A DNA stretch of 64,000 nucleotides from Aquila chrysaetos chrysaetos (lineage: Eukaryota; Chordata; Aves; Accipitriformes; Accipitridae). Location: contig NC_044020.1 of assembly GCF_900496995.4 (NCBI RefSeq), positions 11,984,001 to 12,048,000 on the forward strand, written 5' to 3'. Below are positions 52,982 to 64,000 of this stretch, one piece after another. The translations under genes were made by a program, and so were the position numbers. Below the pieces are notes generated by a model that was not told where the DNA came from, did not search any database, and was given only the letters and a program-made list of their open reading frames with translations. Positions within the stretch are counted from its first letter, which is position 1. Each line of letters opens with the position of its first letter.

Positions 52982-55900
52982 TGTTATCTATATAGTCTTC
53001 ACTCATCCTTGCAAAATTCTCACAGGTATTTATTCACTGAAGCTCAATCTTTTGTAGTAATAGCCTTAAGTGGTTTGTTTTTTTTTTTTTTTTTCTTTCT
53101 TTTTAAATCACTTCCAAAAGGAAGGCTAATCCTGTTTGGACAGAATTTTATGACACTGTCAGAAGTAAACATTGTTTCCATGTTGCTTGAAGTTATGAAT
53201 CTTATTTGGCAGATAGCTTAAGAAGGTGTTTTGGCACCTTGTAACCTTAAATTAATCAACTGTGTACACAAACATTAGATTTCTCTTTCTCCCATCAAAG
53301 CTCCTTTCTTAGAATAGTCAAAGACCTTCCTCCCTGTCCCCATTGAACAGAAAATGTGTATCACCACACAGAGCCACAGGAAACATAAGCAGCAGAGAAA
53401 TGCTCAGGTGATCCTGTGGTGAACTGTATCTGGGGGTAGGGAGAGCCAACACCTTTAAAAAGGTCTCAGATTCCTCTGGATCACTGAGTGTGGAAGAAGC
53501 TCCTTCCCAGCCTTTATTTGGGCACCATATCTCATTCTACACAAACAATGCTTCTGTTACACAACTCAATCAACACTACATTCTACATTTCTTATCAGCA
53601 GTCACAGGAGACAGATCAGCCTGGATTTAAACATCTGATCTGTGCCTTCTCCCAGGTGGGGTTGCAAGAGAAATGCATAAGCCACCAGCCAAAACTGGTA
53701 CTTCTTCTGACCTTCACCTGAAGGTAGCAACAGCAGGAGACTAGCCCTGACAAGTCCACAGCAGCCTCCCCAACTGTTTTAGCCTGTGCCTCACTTCAGC
53801 CAAAGATGCCTTGCTATATCGCCATGATAATGTGGGAAGGAGGAGGGACATTTGCAGAGCCTTCCTCCCCACTGGTAAGACAGTCCACATCAACTCAACA
53901 TTGCAGAACAAGAGGACAGCCTGGTTTATAGCAGAAGATCAGGAAGTTCCTCTTTATTCTTAGCTTTCCCTCATACCTTCCAAGTGGTTTTAAATCAGTT
54001 TTCTTGACCAAGGTAAGTAGCACCCAGTTGCACATGTGTGATAAGAACTGATTTAGTGAACTTCCCTAAAGGTTCTACTGTGGGGCTTGTCCTAATGTAA
54101 GGCTGAACGTACCAGGTAAGCTGAGCTCCTGCTCATTCATTGGGATGGAGGCTTTTTATACCAACATGGCACATAGCACAAATGCTGCTCCTGTTCTCTT
54201 TATCTCCACTACCAAAACAAGCCATTGTCACCAAGAATAAGAATGCTGATCAAAAAACACCCGTCTCCGCAGCAGAAAATGATTCCGTGTGATGGAAGTT
54301 CAAACTCTCATCATTCTCCGAGAAAAGCATCGCTTTTCTTTGCATTTAATCAAATATCAGTAGAACTTCATAGCTTTTCACCCAAAGATCTCAAAGCAAT
54401 TTCCAAGTGTTAATTAAGTCTCAGTTGCTTGTGAAACCAAGAGTGGAACCGTTTGTCCCCCATGATGAAGTAAATCTGGGGAAATTCATGGTATGGTCCC
54501 AGCAGACCAGATTTTCAGTCCGTCATTCACTAATTTGAACAATTTTTGCTTTAGTTCACACGAGTTAACACATACATTTCAGTAGTTGTTTAATTTTCAG
54601 TTTTACTGAGTTTAAGACCACCTGTGCAAGTACTTCTACACTCTTTAGTGCCTCCTCATTGCCAAATCCATCCCACTGCTGCTCTCTAGAATAAATTACA
54701 GTCGGCAAGCACTGATGCAAAACACTGACCATTCTCTCCAACACCACTTTTTCCTCTGGATCCAAAATATACCCTCTTCCCACATTTAAGGCACAAGTTG
54801 GAAGGTAAAGGTTTTTGCACTGACTTTAAGTTTTCCCTATTTCCCAGTAGCTGATGGTAATCACACAGAATTTGACTTGCGCACCCCAAGTTGAACCCTT
54901 CAGTCCCCTTTTCAGTAACAGATACTTAAGAGCTATCGTTTACAAGCTAGTATTCACGCTACAGTGACTAACTAAAATCAGTCTCTATAAAAACCACTGT
55001 CCTGCACAATTGGACTTGCATATTCAGGAGAAGGAAAGCCTAACTAAGAAAAATGACTTGCAACCATAAAGCAGTTTGTTTCATCAACTGTGAAACCCTC
55101 AAAGATGACTGCACTTCATCTCTTCTTCTTGTAACTCTTAGCTCCTTTCTGACTAACACAACGCAATATCAGTCTGCCTCTGTCGTCTTTCCTCACTTTG
55201 TCCTGACCTACTGAGGCTGTCATCAGATACTTGGTAAATGACCTAACTAGCTTTTGAAGGATGACTTGGAGTACCCAGGTCATTTTGTTTTGCTCTCAAT
55301 ACTGTTTTTCTGCTCATCATTTTTGCTGCAGTGATCGCTGTACTTTCAACAGCTTACGACTCAAATCTAATTTCTTCTATTCCCTTCCACTCTTCCTTCA
55401 ATTAGATACTTCTGCCCATGTGAGCATTGCCACTTGCTGCTTTGTTCAGCAATGATCCTCCCCAGCATACCCTGAGGACTAGTGCCTATTCCCAAGATTC
55501 CTCCAAAATTTTGCTACAATGAAAACAAGCCCAAGCACATAAGATACACTTTCTCAGAAACAGTTATCAGTCCTTTGCTAGTTACAAAACGTCATTGCTA
55601 ACGACATTTTTTCCCTTTCTCACCCATGCTTCCAATTTGAACTTCCTCTCATAACAGATCCTTCCTTTCAAAACAGGTCTCTTTCAAAGGAAAAATTTCT
55701 TTCCCTATTTTTTGCAAATGGAGCTTTTTATTTCACAATATTTGCTCTTCAGAAACAGAACTTGTTTAGTGTTACTTCCTTCATTTTCCTACAATCAATT
55801 GCAGTCACGCTCAAATCTCAGAAGGCACCTTCTATGATATATGCCCATCAACAAGCTAATTTGAGCATAAGTGCTTCTTCAACAAATGAGAGTAACTCTT

Positions 55901-58900
55901 TATGACACATTATCCATCTAACACCTTTCCTGAGTGATTACACCACTTTCTTACTACTCTCTTGAGGGATTTCTAGTTACTTTTCCCAAAAAAACTTTGA
56001 GCCCCAGGCAGAGATTTTTCTAACAGCATCAAAAAGCAGATGCCTCTGCTTGGACTGACAGCTGCTCTGTCATTTCAATGAAACAGTCTGCGGCACATCA
56101 GTGATCAGACATCACCTTTAGAGCAATTCTAGACACATGATTTCATTTTCCTCACTGTCCTTTTAAAACTCATCTTCCCCACATAGTGACTCACAAATAG
56201 TCATTAAGAATGGAAATACTAGCTTCACAATAATACCAGAACAAATTTGTACAGTATACTTTTCAAACCTCCTTCCCTACCCCAAAAATGCCAGGACCAT
56301 AAATTCATAAATTTTAATAGCCTAACCACTCGCCCTGTGACATACTCACACAATAAATGTTCTCATGGACCAATGCCTTTAGCAGCAGCTAAATCCCTCA
56401 TCCCAGCTAAAAGTAAGCATAAAGCATAATGAAGGGTATGATTTTGGCTGTGGGGTTGTTTTGGGTTCCCCCCCACCCCCAAATTGCCCATGCACTAGAA
56501 ACAACAAAGAAAACCCTGCCTGGTGCTCAGTAACCCAACAGGAGTTGGGAGCTTCTCACCTTCCCTCCCTCAAAAAAGTCACACAAAGTCTGAATTTGTT
56601 CTGGAATCAACAAAATCCAGGATGCCACTTTCAAGAGTATTGTTGTTGGAGCAAAATCAAAGAAACCCAGTCATCAGGCCAAAGTGACAGAGAGAACTGA
56701 ATTGTGGAGACCATGAACTTTCTAGGTTCTTGGTGCTGGGCTACTGGAATGACTGGCATGTTGTATGTATTTCACAGATAATCAGAAAGGCTATTCCTGC
56801 TGCACTACCACAGAGCAGAAGTGCAACAGCTTTACCTCCTCTTCTAAAAGGAATGTCCTGTTACGCCTTTTCAAGCCCATCAAGCATGTCTTCTTATTCA
56901 GCTTTGATGGTAGATCTAAAATGAAAGTCCTAGAAGTAAAATAAAACCAGGTATTTGCATTTTAAAATGTATATTAATCCAGAATAAGGATCATATTGTT
57001 GGATAAATTAAGAATGGAATCCAACTCAGATGATACAAAATTACCCACTTGGGGTTTCTCTTTATCACACTTTACCATCCAAAGCCTTCATCCCTGGCTC
57101 CAAAAATAATTTTTATCCCCTCTTCTCCCTAATGGCACAGCATGGTAGATTCCCTCAATAAAATGATTGTCTGGAGGATTTAGGTGGAAGAAAAACAAGA
57201 ACTCCTTCATTAGCATTTGCAAATGGATCCATCTGCTGTCTCCAAAAGTGCTGCTCGGTCTTAACCGTCACTTGCATTTACACCTAAACTCTAACCTACC
57301 CCATTTGGAAAAGCCCAGTGACAGCACCACAGCTAGTCAGAAAGAAGGACCATGGAAAGAGAATTTAATCTGCCACTCAAGTGTGAAGAACAGACCTTTG
57401 GCACTGGTGTTTTCTACCACAATTCTCCCCTCAGTGTATGCATTCCCACTTACATAGGAGGGAGCCTGTAATACACATTTCAAGCCACTCAGTGTTATTT
57501 TCCAGACAGTTTTCTCCACACTAGATCCCTGATGGAAGTCATGCCTGTAAAACAAAGTGACTTGTTTGCATCTCTTCCTCCAGGGCGGACTGAGCAGACA
57601 AAACTCATCCACAGGAACAGAAAATGACTCCAATACATGCGTGAGAGTCCAGCATCTGAAGCTGGTTGAGAAGGTAGAGCTATCACTTTGTATAAGAAAA
57701 GAATGACATGGCAATTGTGTCAAGAAGAGTGGGAGTGGGAGAATCTGACAATATTGCCAAACCTGTGGGCTAAGAAACTAGAAAAAAGGGAACATTTCTT
57801 TTGCTGAGAGGCACACACTGACTTGTTATGATCTGCTTCTCCTTGGATATTTCCAGAGATTAATAGCTACAGCCACTTGGGGTAAGAGGCTGGGGCAGAA
57901 GGGAACGCCTCTCTGGATGGGGAAGTTCATAAGATCTTTTCCAAACCTCTGTTAATTAAAAGCCACCTCCTGCCCTAGTAGTTTATAGACGTGACTTATT
58001 GCTGGACAAAATTTCAGCCACTACATCTCCCATCAAGTGGATCTGGATCCTTCCAACCCACAGCCATCCAGAGTACTTCAAGGAAAGGAAGTTTACTCAG
58101 CTGCACAATGAGTAGAGTTTCAGAGTTCTCCTGGAGACCTTCTCAGGGCACCACAACTGTGGGAAGACATTAGGGAAGCACACTTAACACTCCCATGCTA
58201 AAGGACTGCAGCCATGAGACCTCTTTGCATTAGTCACCCACAGGTGTGGCTGGGAGGCAAGTCACATCTCCGCTGTCCAGGCAGCCCTCAAGGCCCAGGT
58301 CACTGCCTGGACCCCAAACTGACACTGACGTCCCACTAACCTACTGAGGGATTGGCACCACGGCTGTTAGCAAAACACAGCCAGCGACATGCTGTAGCCC
58401 AACTCATCCACACCCTACCCTCTAAAACTCATTTCCCTACCACACCTTCCCACCACACTTACGCTGAACTGCTGCCTACCTCCAACCCAATGCTACCTTT
58501 AAGGCACCCCCGAACATTTCTGAACACCACATACAAGTGATTCACATGTTAGCATCTGTCTGAATCGGGTAGAAACTCTGAAACAACATTCAAGAGATGA
58601 GCCTAGAAAAGGTGTCAACATGCCCACGCAGCTCTGGCTTCAGAATTAACTGAAAACAAACATGCAAAGGTGGACGCTTGGTCCCATTGTAAAGACTTGC
58701 ATTGCTCACTGGAACAAGTCTTTTTGGCACATGGTAAAGAGGACAGATCACCACCACTTCTATCCCCCGCCAAATTTTTTTTACTTCTTTCTTAAAGGGC
58801 TCTCAGTGCTCTTGCTATGCAGAAAAGCCTGCTTCAGGCTTCAGTGTGAAATTCTCTTCTCACATACCTTTAACCCATTATGGATACATCGTCACCATTA

Positions 58901-61900
58901 TTATTTCTGGATACATTACTCTCATGCGCTAGGATATTACAACTTTCAGCCATTTAAAATGCGTCAGACAGTATTTCTGAAGTCCATAAGCCTCCACAAG
59001 CATTAGCTGGTTCAGACCCTGCTGCACTCAGCTTCAAAGGAAGTTATTTCACTGCAACTGCATAGTGCTTGGGCTCCAGGCTCTTCATCCACTACCTTTT
59101 CAATCCAGAAACTGTTCAGTAAGCAAAAAGTTATATTGTGTCAATAGCAGAGAGGTCTGCTTGCGCTCCCACTTCTTAAAGCAGTAAAAGCAGGGGTAAT
59201 TACATCTCTGTACTTTTTGTTACAAGTTAGTTCATAAAAGTTTAAACTGATTTATAGCAGTTGGGGGTATACAAAGTGATCCATCCTTCAACTTAGTCAC
59301 AGCTCTGTCCTCAAATTGACTGTGCTTTAAAATAATTGCCAGTGAAAGAAGGCAATGTTTATCAAGATAATTGCATCTCACCTCCACAAATGGGTCTAAC
59401 ATTTGTTTCTTTTGCCTCTTGCTGCTACAGACTTTATTTCCATAGATGGTTTTGAAACTGACTTTATCTGTTTTGGAACATGGCCTTTGAATAAAAAACA
59501 AGGGTAGCTACTACATGTGGCATCTCTCATGTTAAAATTGTAGCTCTTTATTAAACATTTTAGAAAAGTTTTGCTGAGCCATAGGGAGTCTATAGATGGT
59601 AGTAAATTGATTTTAGGCTACAGACACATAAAAACATGAACAAAACCCAATTAAGTCAGAAAGCCACTATGAACTGCACGTGATTGGACCAAATGTTTTT
59701 TTTTTCATTAATTATTTTCTTCAAGATGCAAAGTTCTGCTGCATGAACAGAGTCTGCACAGAAAGATGTTCCTATGCTATCAAAAACTTGTTTTTATTAA
59801 GCATGTTAAGATTTATCACAGACTCTTCTGGGACACCTCTTTTCAGGAAATCCAACTTACACAGTTGCAGACAGCTACATCCCTGTTACAAATGATTGGC
59901 GTTGCTATAATCAATACTCTAGAAGCCAAGGTGGGATTTCCCCTTGCTCATGACCAAAAAAAGAAAATAAACCAAACGCCTTCAAAGCATAGCCCTCCTT
60001 TACTGAAACAGCAACCTTGCCTCCCTCTGTTCTCTTTCAGTATCACTCCTTCACCTTTTGAGAAGCAGCAAATCCTCCTTCTGATAATGGAGCTGATCTC
60101 CCCAGAGTTGCAAAAGCAGAATGAAAGTTGTTCAGAGAGGAAGGAACAGATTCAGGCCTCAGGATGGTCAAGCTGTAATGCATATTCTACTGGGTAATTT
60201 CCCAGCTACCAAATTGCACTTACGTAGGTAGGTGCGTCTTACACTTCTTCCTACTTTTGAATCTCTTGCATGCTTTCTCAGGGAGTCTGTCTCGTCCTGT
60301 CTTTAAGGACCAGGGAGAGAATTAGCTCATAGGAACTTGAAAGCTGCTACTCAATACTGAATTTTCTCCAACAAGGCACACAGTACAAACAAGAGACTAC
60401 CCTGTCAGGCTTAAAAAAAAAAGAACCCACAAACTAAAATAAAAACATATGTACCAAAGTTACCTAAGTTTCTCCCTACTGTTTGCCTTTCCTATTGCAC
60501 ATGCAATCTGTTTTGTTCAAACTGTCTCACATTTCCACTAGATATTCCACTACCATGAAAGGCCCTGTAAAAGTAGAGAGAATCCTCTCAAAAGCTCCAT
60601 TAAGTCTGAAATTGTTGCCTGCCTCCTTTTGCTAAGTAGCTTTGAGACCAATTCCAGAAGTGGGAGAACACCTCTCCTGTGACTTTTGCATTTTCCTTCA
60701 CTTTTTTCACTATTTACAGCAAATTGATATATCAGCAGTTTAGCATGATTGCACCTAAACCACTCATTTTACTTTTAGTGACTGAGGATATGGGTAAGGT
60801 TTGTATTTCCTTTGTGCTCCTGGATGGCCATTTCAGCATCCTGGGCACAATATTCCATCATTTTCTTTTCAGACATAGAATCAAGCGTTAAGAGCCCTTC
60901 CTCCCCACAGAAAGTTTTCTGTAGCTAACACAAGCTCATCTCATGCTTTGAGAAACATTTTGCATTAATGCTGGCACTGAGTCTTTTAGTTATTCATTAA
61001 AGTGTACCACTATTTGCAGACCTGCTATTAGGTGCAAAAAGTTTAAGTCTGCCTGGAGGAGCATACCGAAGGTGAAGCACTTCAATCTTTCCTTTAAATT
61101 GCTCGTTTTAAACAATGCTGAAGGCCTTGTTAGTGTACAGAAGGCTACAGCTCTCTTATCAAGTTCAAGCCTGCCTTGCAATCACTTAAGGCAGAACAGA
61201 TTGATCACCCTCCTTTTTAGGGAATGGGATTCAAAGATAAACAGACTGCTAGTGAAAGAAACTGATGCAGAAGAGTTGTTGTTAGTAGACTTGGAGCAAG
61301 AGCTTAAGTAACCATCACTACATTTCAATGACAATGCCATAAGCAGCATCTCGCTTCCAGAATAAAATTTAGCATTCTGTTCCTCTCCTTCAAAAGACAC
61401 ATTTAATCTCTGGAAGTCCAAAACACACAGATTTTCAGCACTTTCTGAGACAAGCAAAAATCCTGTCTTGCTAATTCTCCACCATGTTTGTTTCATTTTG
61501 AAGGAATAACCTTTTAATGACTTAATACCACTCAGTCTCCTCTTTCCTACTATTCCCATTTCATTTCAAGCTGTGACAGCCCTATCTCTGCCCCTTTCCA
61601 CCCACTGCCCCACCCCATAGGCTGTCAAGGCATCTGAATTAAGCCTGGGCCTCAGATCCCACAAGATTTTAAGCTTAGGGATTTTAGCAGCATCCAGAAA
61701 GAGTTGTAATCTGGACTCCTGCAGAACAGTCACGCTATCCCTTTGCCTCTTTTTGAGGGCATAGGATGCTTGCTACTGCCAGCTGCCACCAACCTTCCAG
61801 GTATGCTGAGCTGACTCTCATATGTCACCTCCTAAAGTCTTCCTAATAGTCTGGGAACTTCTCTCAGGCTACATCTTTACAAGCTTTCAAATTTAGCTTC

Positions 61901-64000
61901 CAGATAACCATGAGAGGTAAAACAAATGAGCAGTTTCTTACAAAGTGTGTGCTACACTTAAGAAAAAAAATCCACATTACTTGGACATGCCTCTACAAGA
62001 ATAACCAATATCTGCAGGCAAAATATTCCTCCCTGTTTTCCCCATGCTCCATGTCCTCATGTCTGCAGGACCATCTGCTCACTCCTTTACCTCCCTGTTT
62101 CTGCTTAATCTTCCTGGCAGCAAATGACTGCTCCTACAGACTCTCAAGAGAGGTATCTGAAACTAAACTAGACCTAGCATCCTCTCTCAGATGACCTCTG
62201 GGACAACTTCAGAGTACTGTGAGGTGACTTGCTGCTTAACAAGAGCTGTATCACTCTCAGATTAACTGGAGAAAAATTGATTCCCTGTGCTATAGCCAGC
62301 CTACTGGTGTAAAGTCACCTGAATGGTGGGTGACCCATCACGATGGAGCCCTCTTGACAGCTCTCCTCCTAGTAAAATCAAACCCTTACAGCCAGCAGAG
62401 GAACAACTACAATCCAGTGTCCAAGCTCCAAGCCGCATCCTAGAGCCACAGTGCACAACAAACAATACAGTACAACTTGCAGCAAGACCCTTCCTCGCAA
62501 GTTTGCCCGAACATTTAATAATACATTCCACAGACCTCCTAAATGAAGTACATTCTTATGGATATATTCAGTCACCCATTTCCATTATTGATCATCATGA
62601 CTAATCACAGTAATAAGTTTAAAGCAAGCAGGGGAACACCCAAATGCATCTCATGATTAAGGTTTTGTTTGTATTTTCAATTTCAGAACTACTCACACCT
62701 CAACCCTGCTCCTGTTCCAAACATCCCTTAAGGCTCTGCTGCCCAGCCAGACACTCCTTACCTTCCTTAATCACACACTTACCAGGATGTGTCCTCATGC
62801 TTAACAGCATTACCACAGTGCTTTTGTTTTCCAACTACTGCTTTCAGAAGTGTGGCTCTCAGTTAAACCTTTGTTTAATATTAAAGGCCTTTTAAAATAT
62901 TTAATGTGAAATTCATTTGAATCCAATTGCGGAGGAACAAGAAGGGTATGCCTGTTTAGCAAAATACTATCCCAGACAAGCAAAAGACACTGAATAAAGA
63001 TCTTTAAAAAGATCAACCCAGAAATTCTTCCGTAAACTGAAAAAAAGAAGCACAAGGATGACGAATTTTGTATACCAGCCAACTTGCAGTTGGATCACAG
63101 GCAAAGGTGACCAGCCCAAGTATTTGTTTTCTTTCTACTGCTGTAACACTCCATGAGATAACTTGCATAGGCAATTTTCCACAAATCCGTTATACAAAAG
63201 TGTACACTCCGAATAATGAACTGACATATTAGAGGTTATTAACATCTCCTGGCAACAAAAACTCTCCTCAGAAACTGGGAAATCCCAAAGGGCAAGCCTA
63301 GCTAACCAGGGGGCATCTCAGGAAAGCTAAACCCATCATCTGTCTGAAGTACTTATCACAACAACATTCCTGTAAAAAATTCCACAGCACACGATTCCAA
63401 CACAAGCTCTCACCCAGAAAATTCTGGTAACAATGAAACAAACAGATGAAAGACTACTGGTTAATTGAGTGTTTAAATTGGTCATTCTGCTTCCTGTGAC
63501 CTCTATCAAAAGCCCTCCTTAGAAGTCCAGGAGTTAAACTCATATAGATATTATGTCAGATTGGCTATGTTAGAATATTTATGTTTTAAGCAGTAATGAT
63601 ATGTATTAAAGTCTCAGTAGCTCCAGGCGATGAATCTGATCTTTACTGCAGCTTCCACAGCAGATTAATTACATGAATTCAGTTAACATACACAAGGTTA
63701 AAACTTCCATTACTCCAAAACATAACCCGGGAAAGTACGTGCAGCCTCTTGATCTCCTCACAGTACTGATATCAGCACCAAGAGGACAGGACTTCCTAAA
63801 AGGATGGGAGTGTTGACAGTACTGACCTAAGACATCACCCTGTACTGCCCAGCAGCCAAGAGCCTCTGCAGGATGTGGTACTTTGCTGTTCTCCACAGGG
63901 AAGAGGCTGGATGGGCCCCTGATCCCAAGGGTTAGGAATATGACAGAGAGGGATGCTGAGCTACCCCTGCTCTTTCTTAGTGATTCCAGATCGCAGTCCA
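52982..64000. other. AT-rich, no recognised gene
   Basis: Eleven kilobases of AT-rich sequence without a CpG island, recognisable exon, RNA gene or named repeat. It contains homopolymer tracts such as the T-run near 53070. Short open frames such as 54783-54565 (minus) and 61072-61311 (plus) look partly protein-like but match nothing I know. It may be WASHC1 5' intron or intergenic; the WASHC1 promoter is probably beyond the right edge. Confidence 0.35.

Noticed and set aside
61072-61311. Plus-strand frame with a charged C-terminus
   Set aside because: Single isolated short frame, no recognisable family, no promoter or splice context.

Overview
The window is vertebrate nuclear DNA, most probably from a bird. 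Introns are short to moderate, CpG islands sit at gene starts, a CR1 LINE 3' end with avian-type sequence lies near 52.5 kb, and an ERV-L-like fragment has an LTR of a kind I associate with birds. The species cannot be named from the sequence. All identifications come from reading translations and splice sites by eye; no database was searched.

Layout: (1) 1.5-5.6 kb, minus strand: the 5' four coding exons of acrosin-binding protein (ACRBP), starting in a CpG island at about 5.55-5.95 kb and continuing past the left edge. (2) 8.7-10.2 kb, minus strand: a truncated ERV-L-like provirus in which the end of an RNase H/integrase frame abuts an LTR. That LTR carries a consensus CRE next to a TATA box and points towards ACRBP. 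(3) 10.87-12.29 kb, plus strand: the last exon of a 12-finger C2H2 zinc-finger gene. (4) 13.75-32.32 kb, plus strand: a complete DDX11 (CHL1-family iron-sulfur DNA helicase) gene in 26 coding exons encoding 907 residues with intact motifs. An unexpected CpG island lies in its intron 17. (5) 34.18-45.34 kb, minus strand: nine coding exons of WASHC1 (WASH, the endosomal Arp2/3 activator), complete except for roughly the first 50 residues. (6) 45.3-64.0 kb: AT-rich DNA with no recognised gene, one CR1 copy and a short ACTAGT repeat; probably WASHC1 5' intron and/or intergenic DNA.

The genes do not form one pathway. DDX11 acts in replication-fork and cohesion maintenance, WASHC1 in endosomal actin assembly, ACRBP in the sperm acrosome. 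The clearest structural point is the tail-to-tail DDX11/WASHC1 pair, about 1 kb apart at the poly(A) signals. It resembles the DDX11L/WASH pair in human subtelomeric duplications. I saw no wholly new biological system. The best leads are the CRE-bearing LTR facing ACRBP, the intragenic CpG island of DDX11, the conserved DDX11-WASHC1 linkage, and the missing first coding exon of WASHC1.
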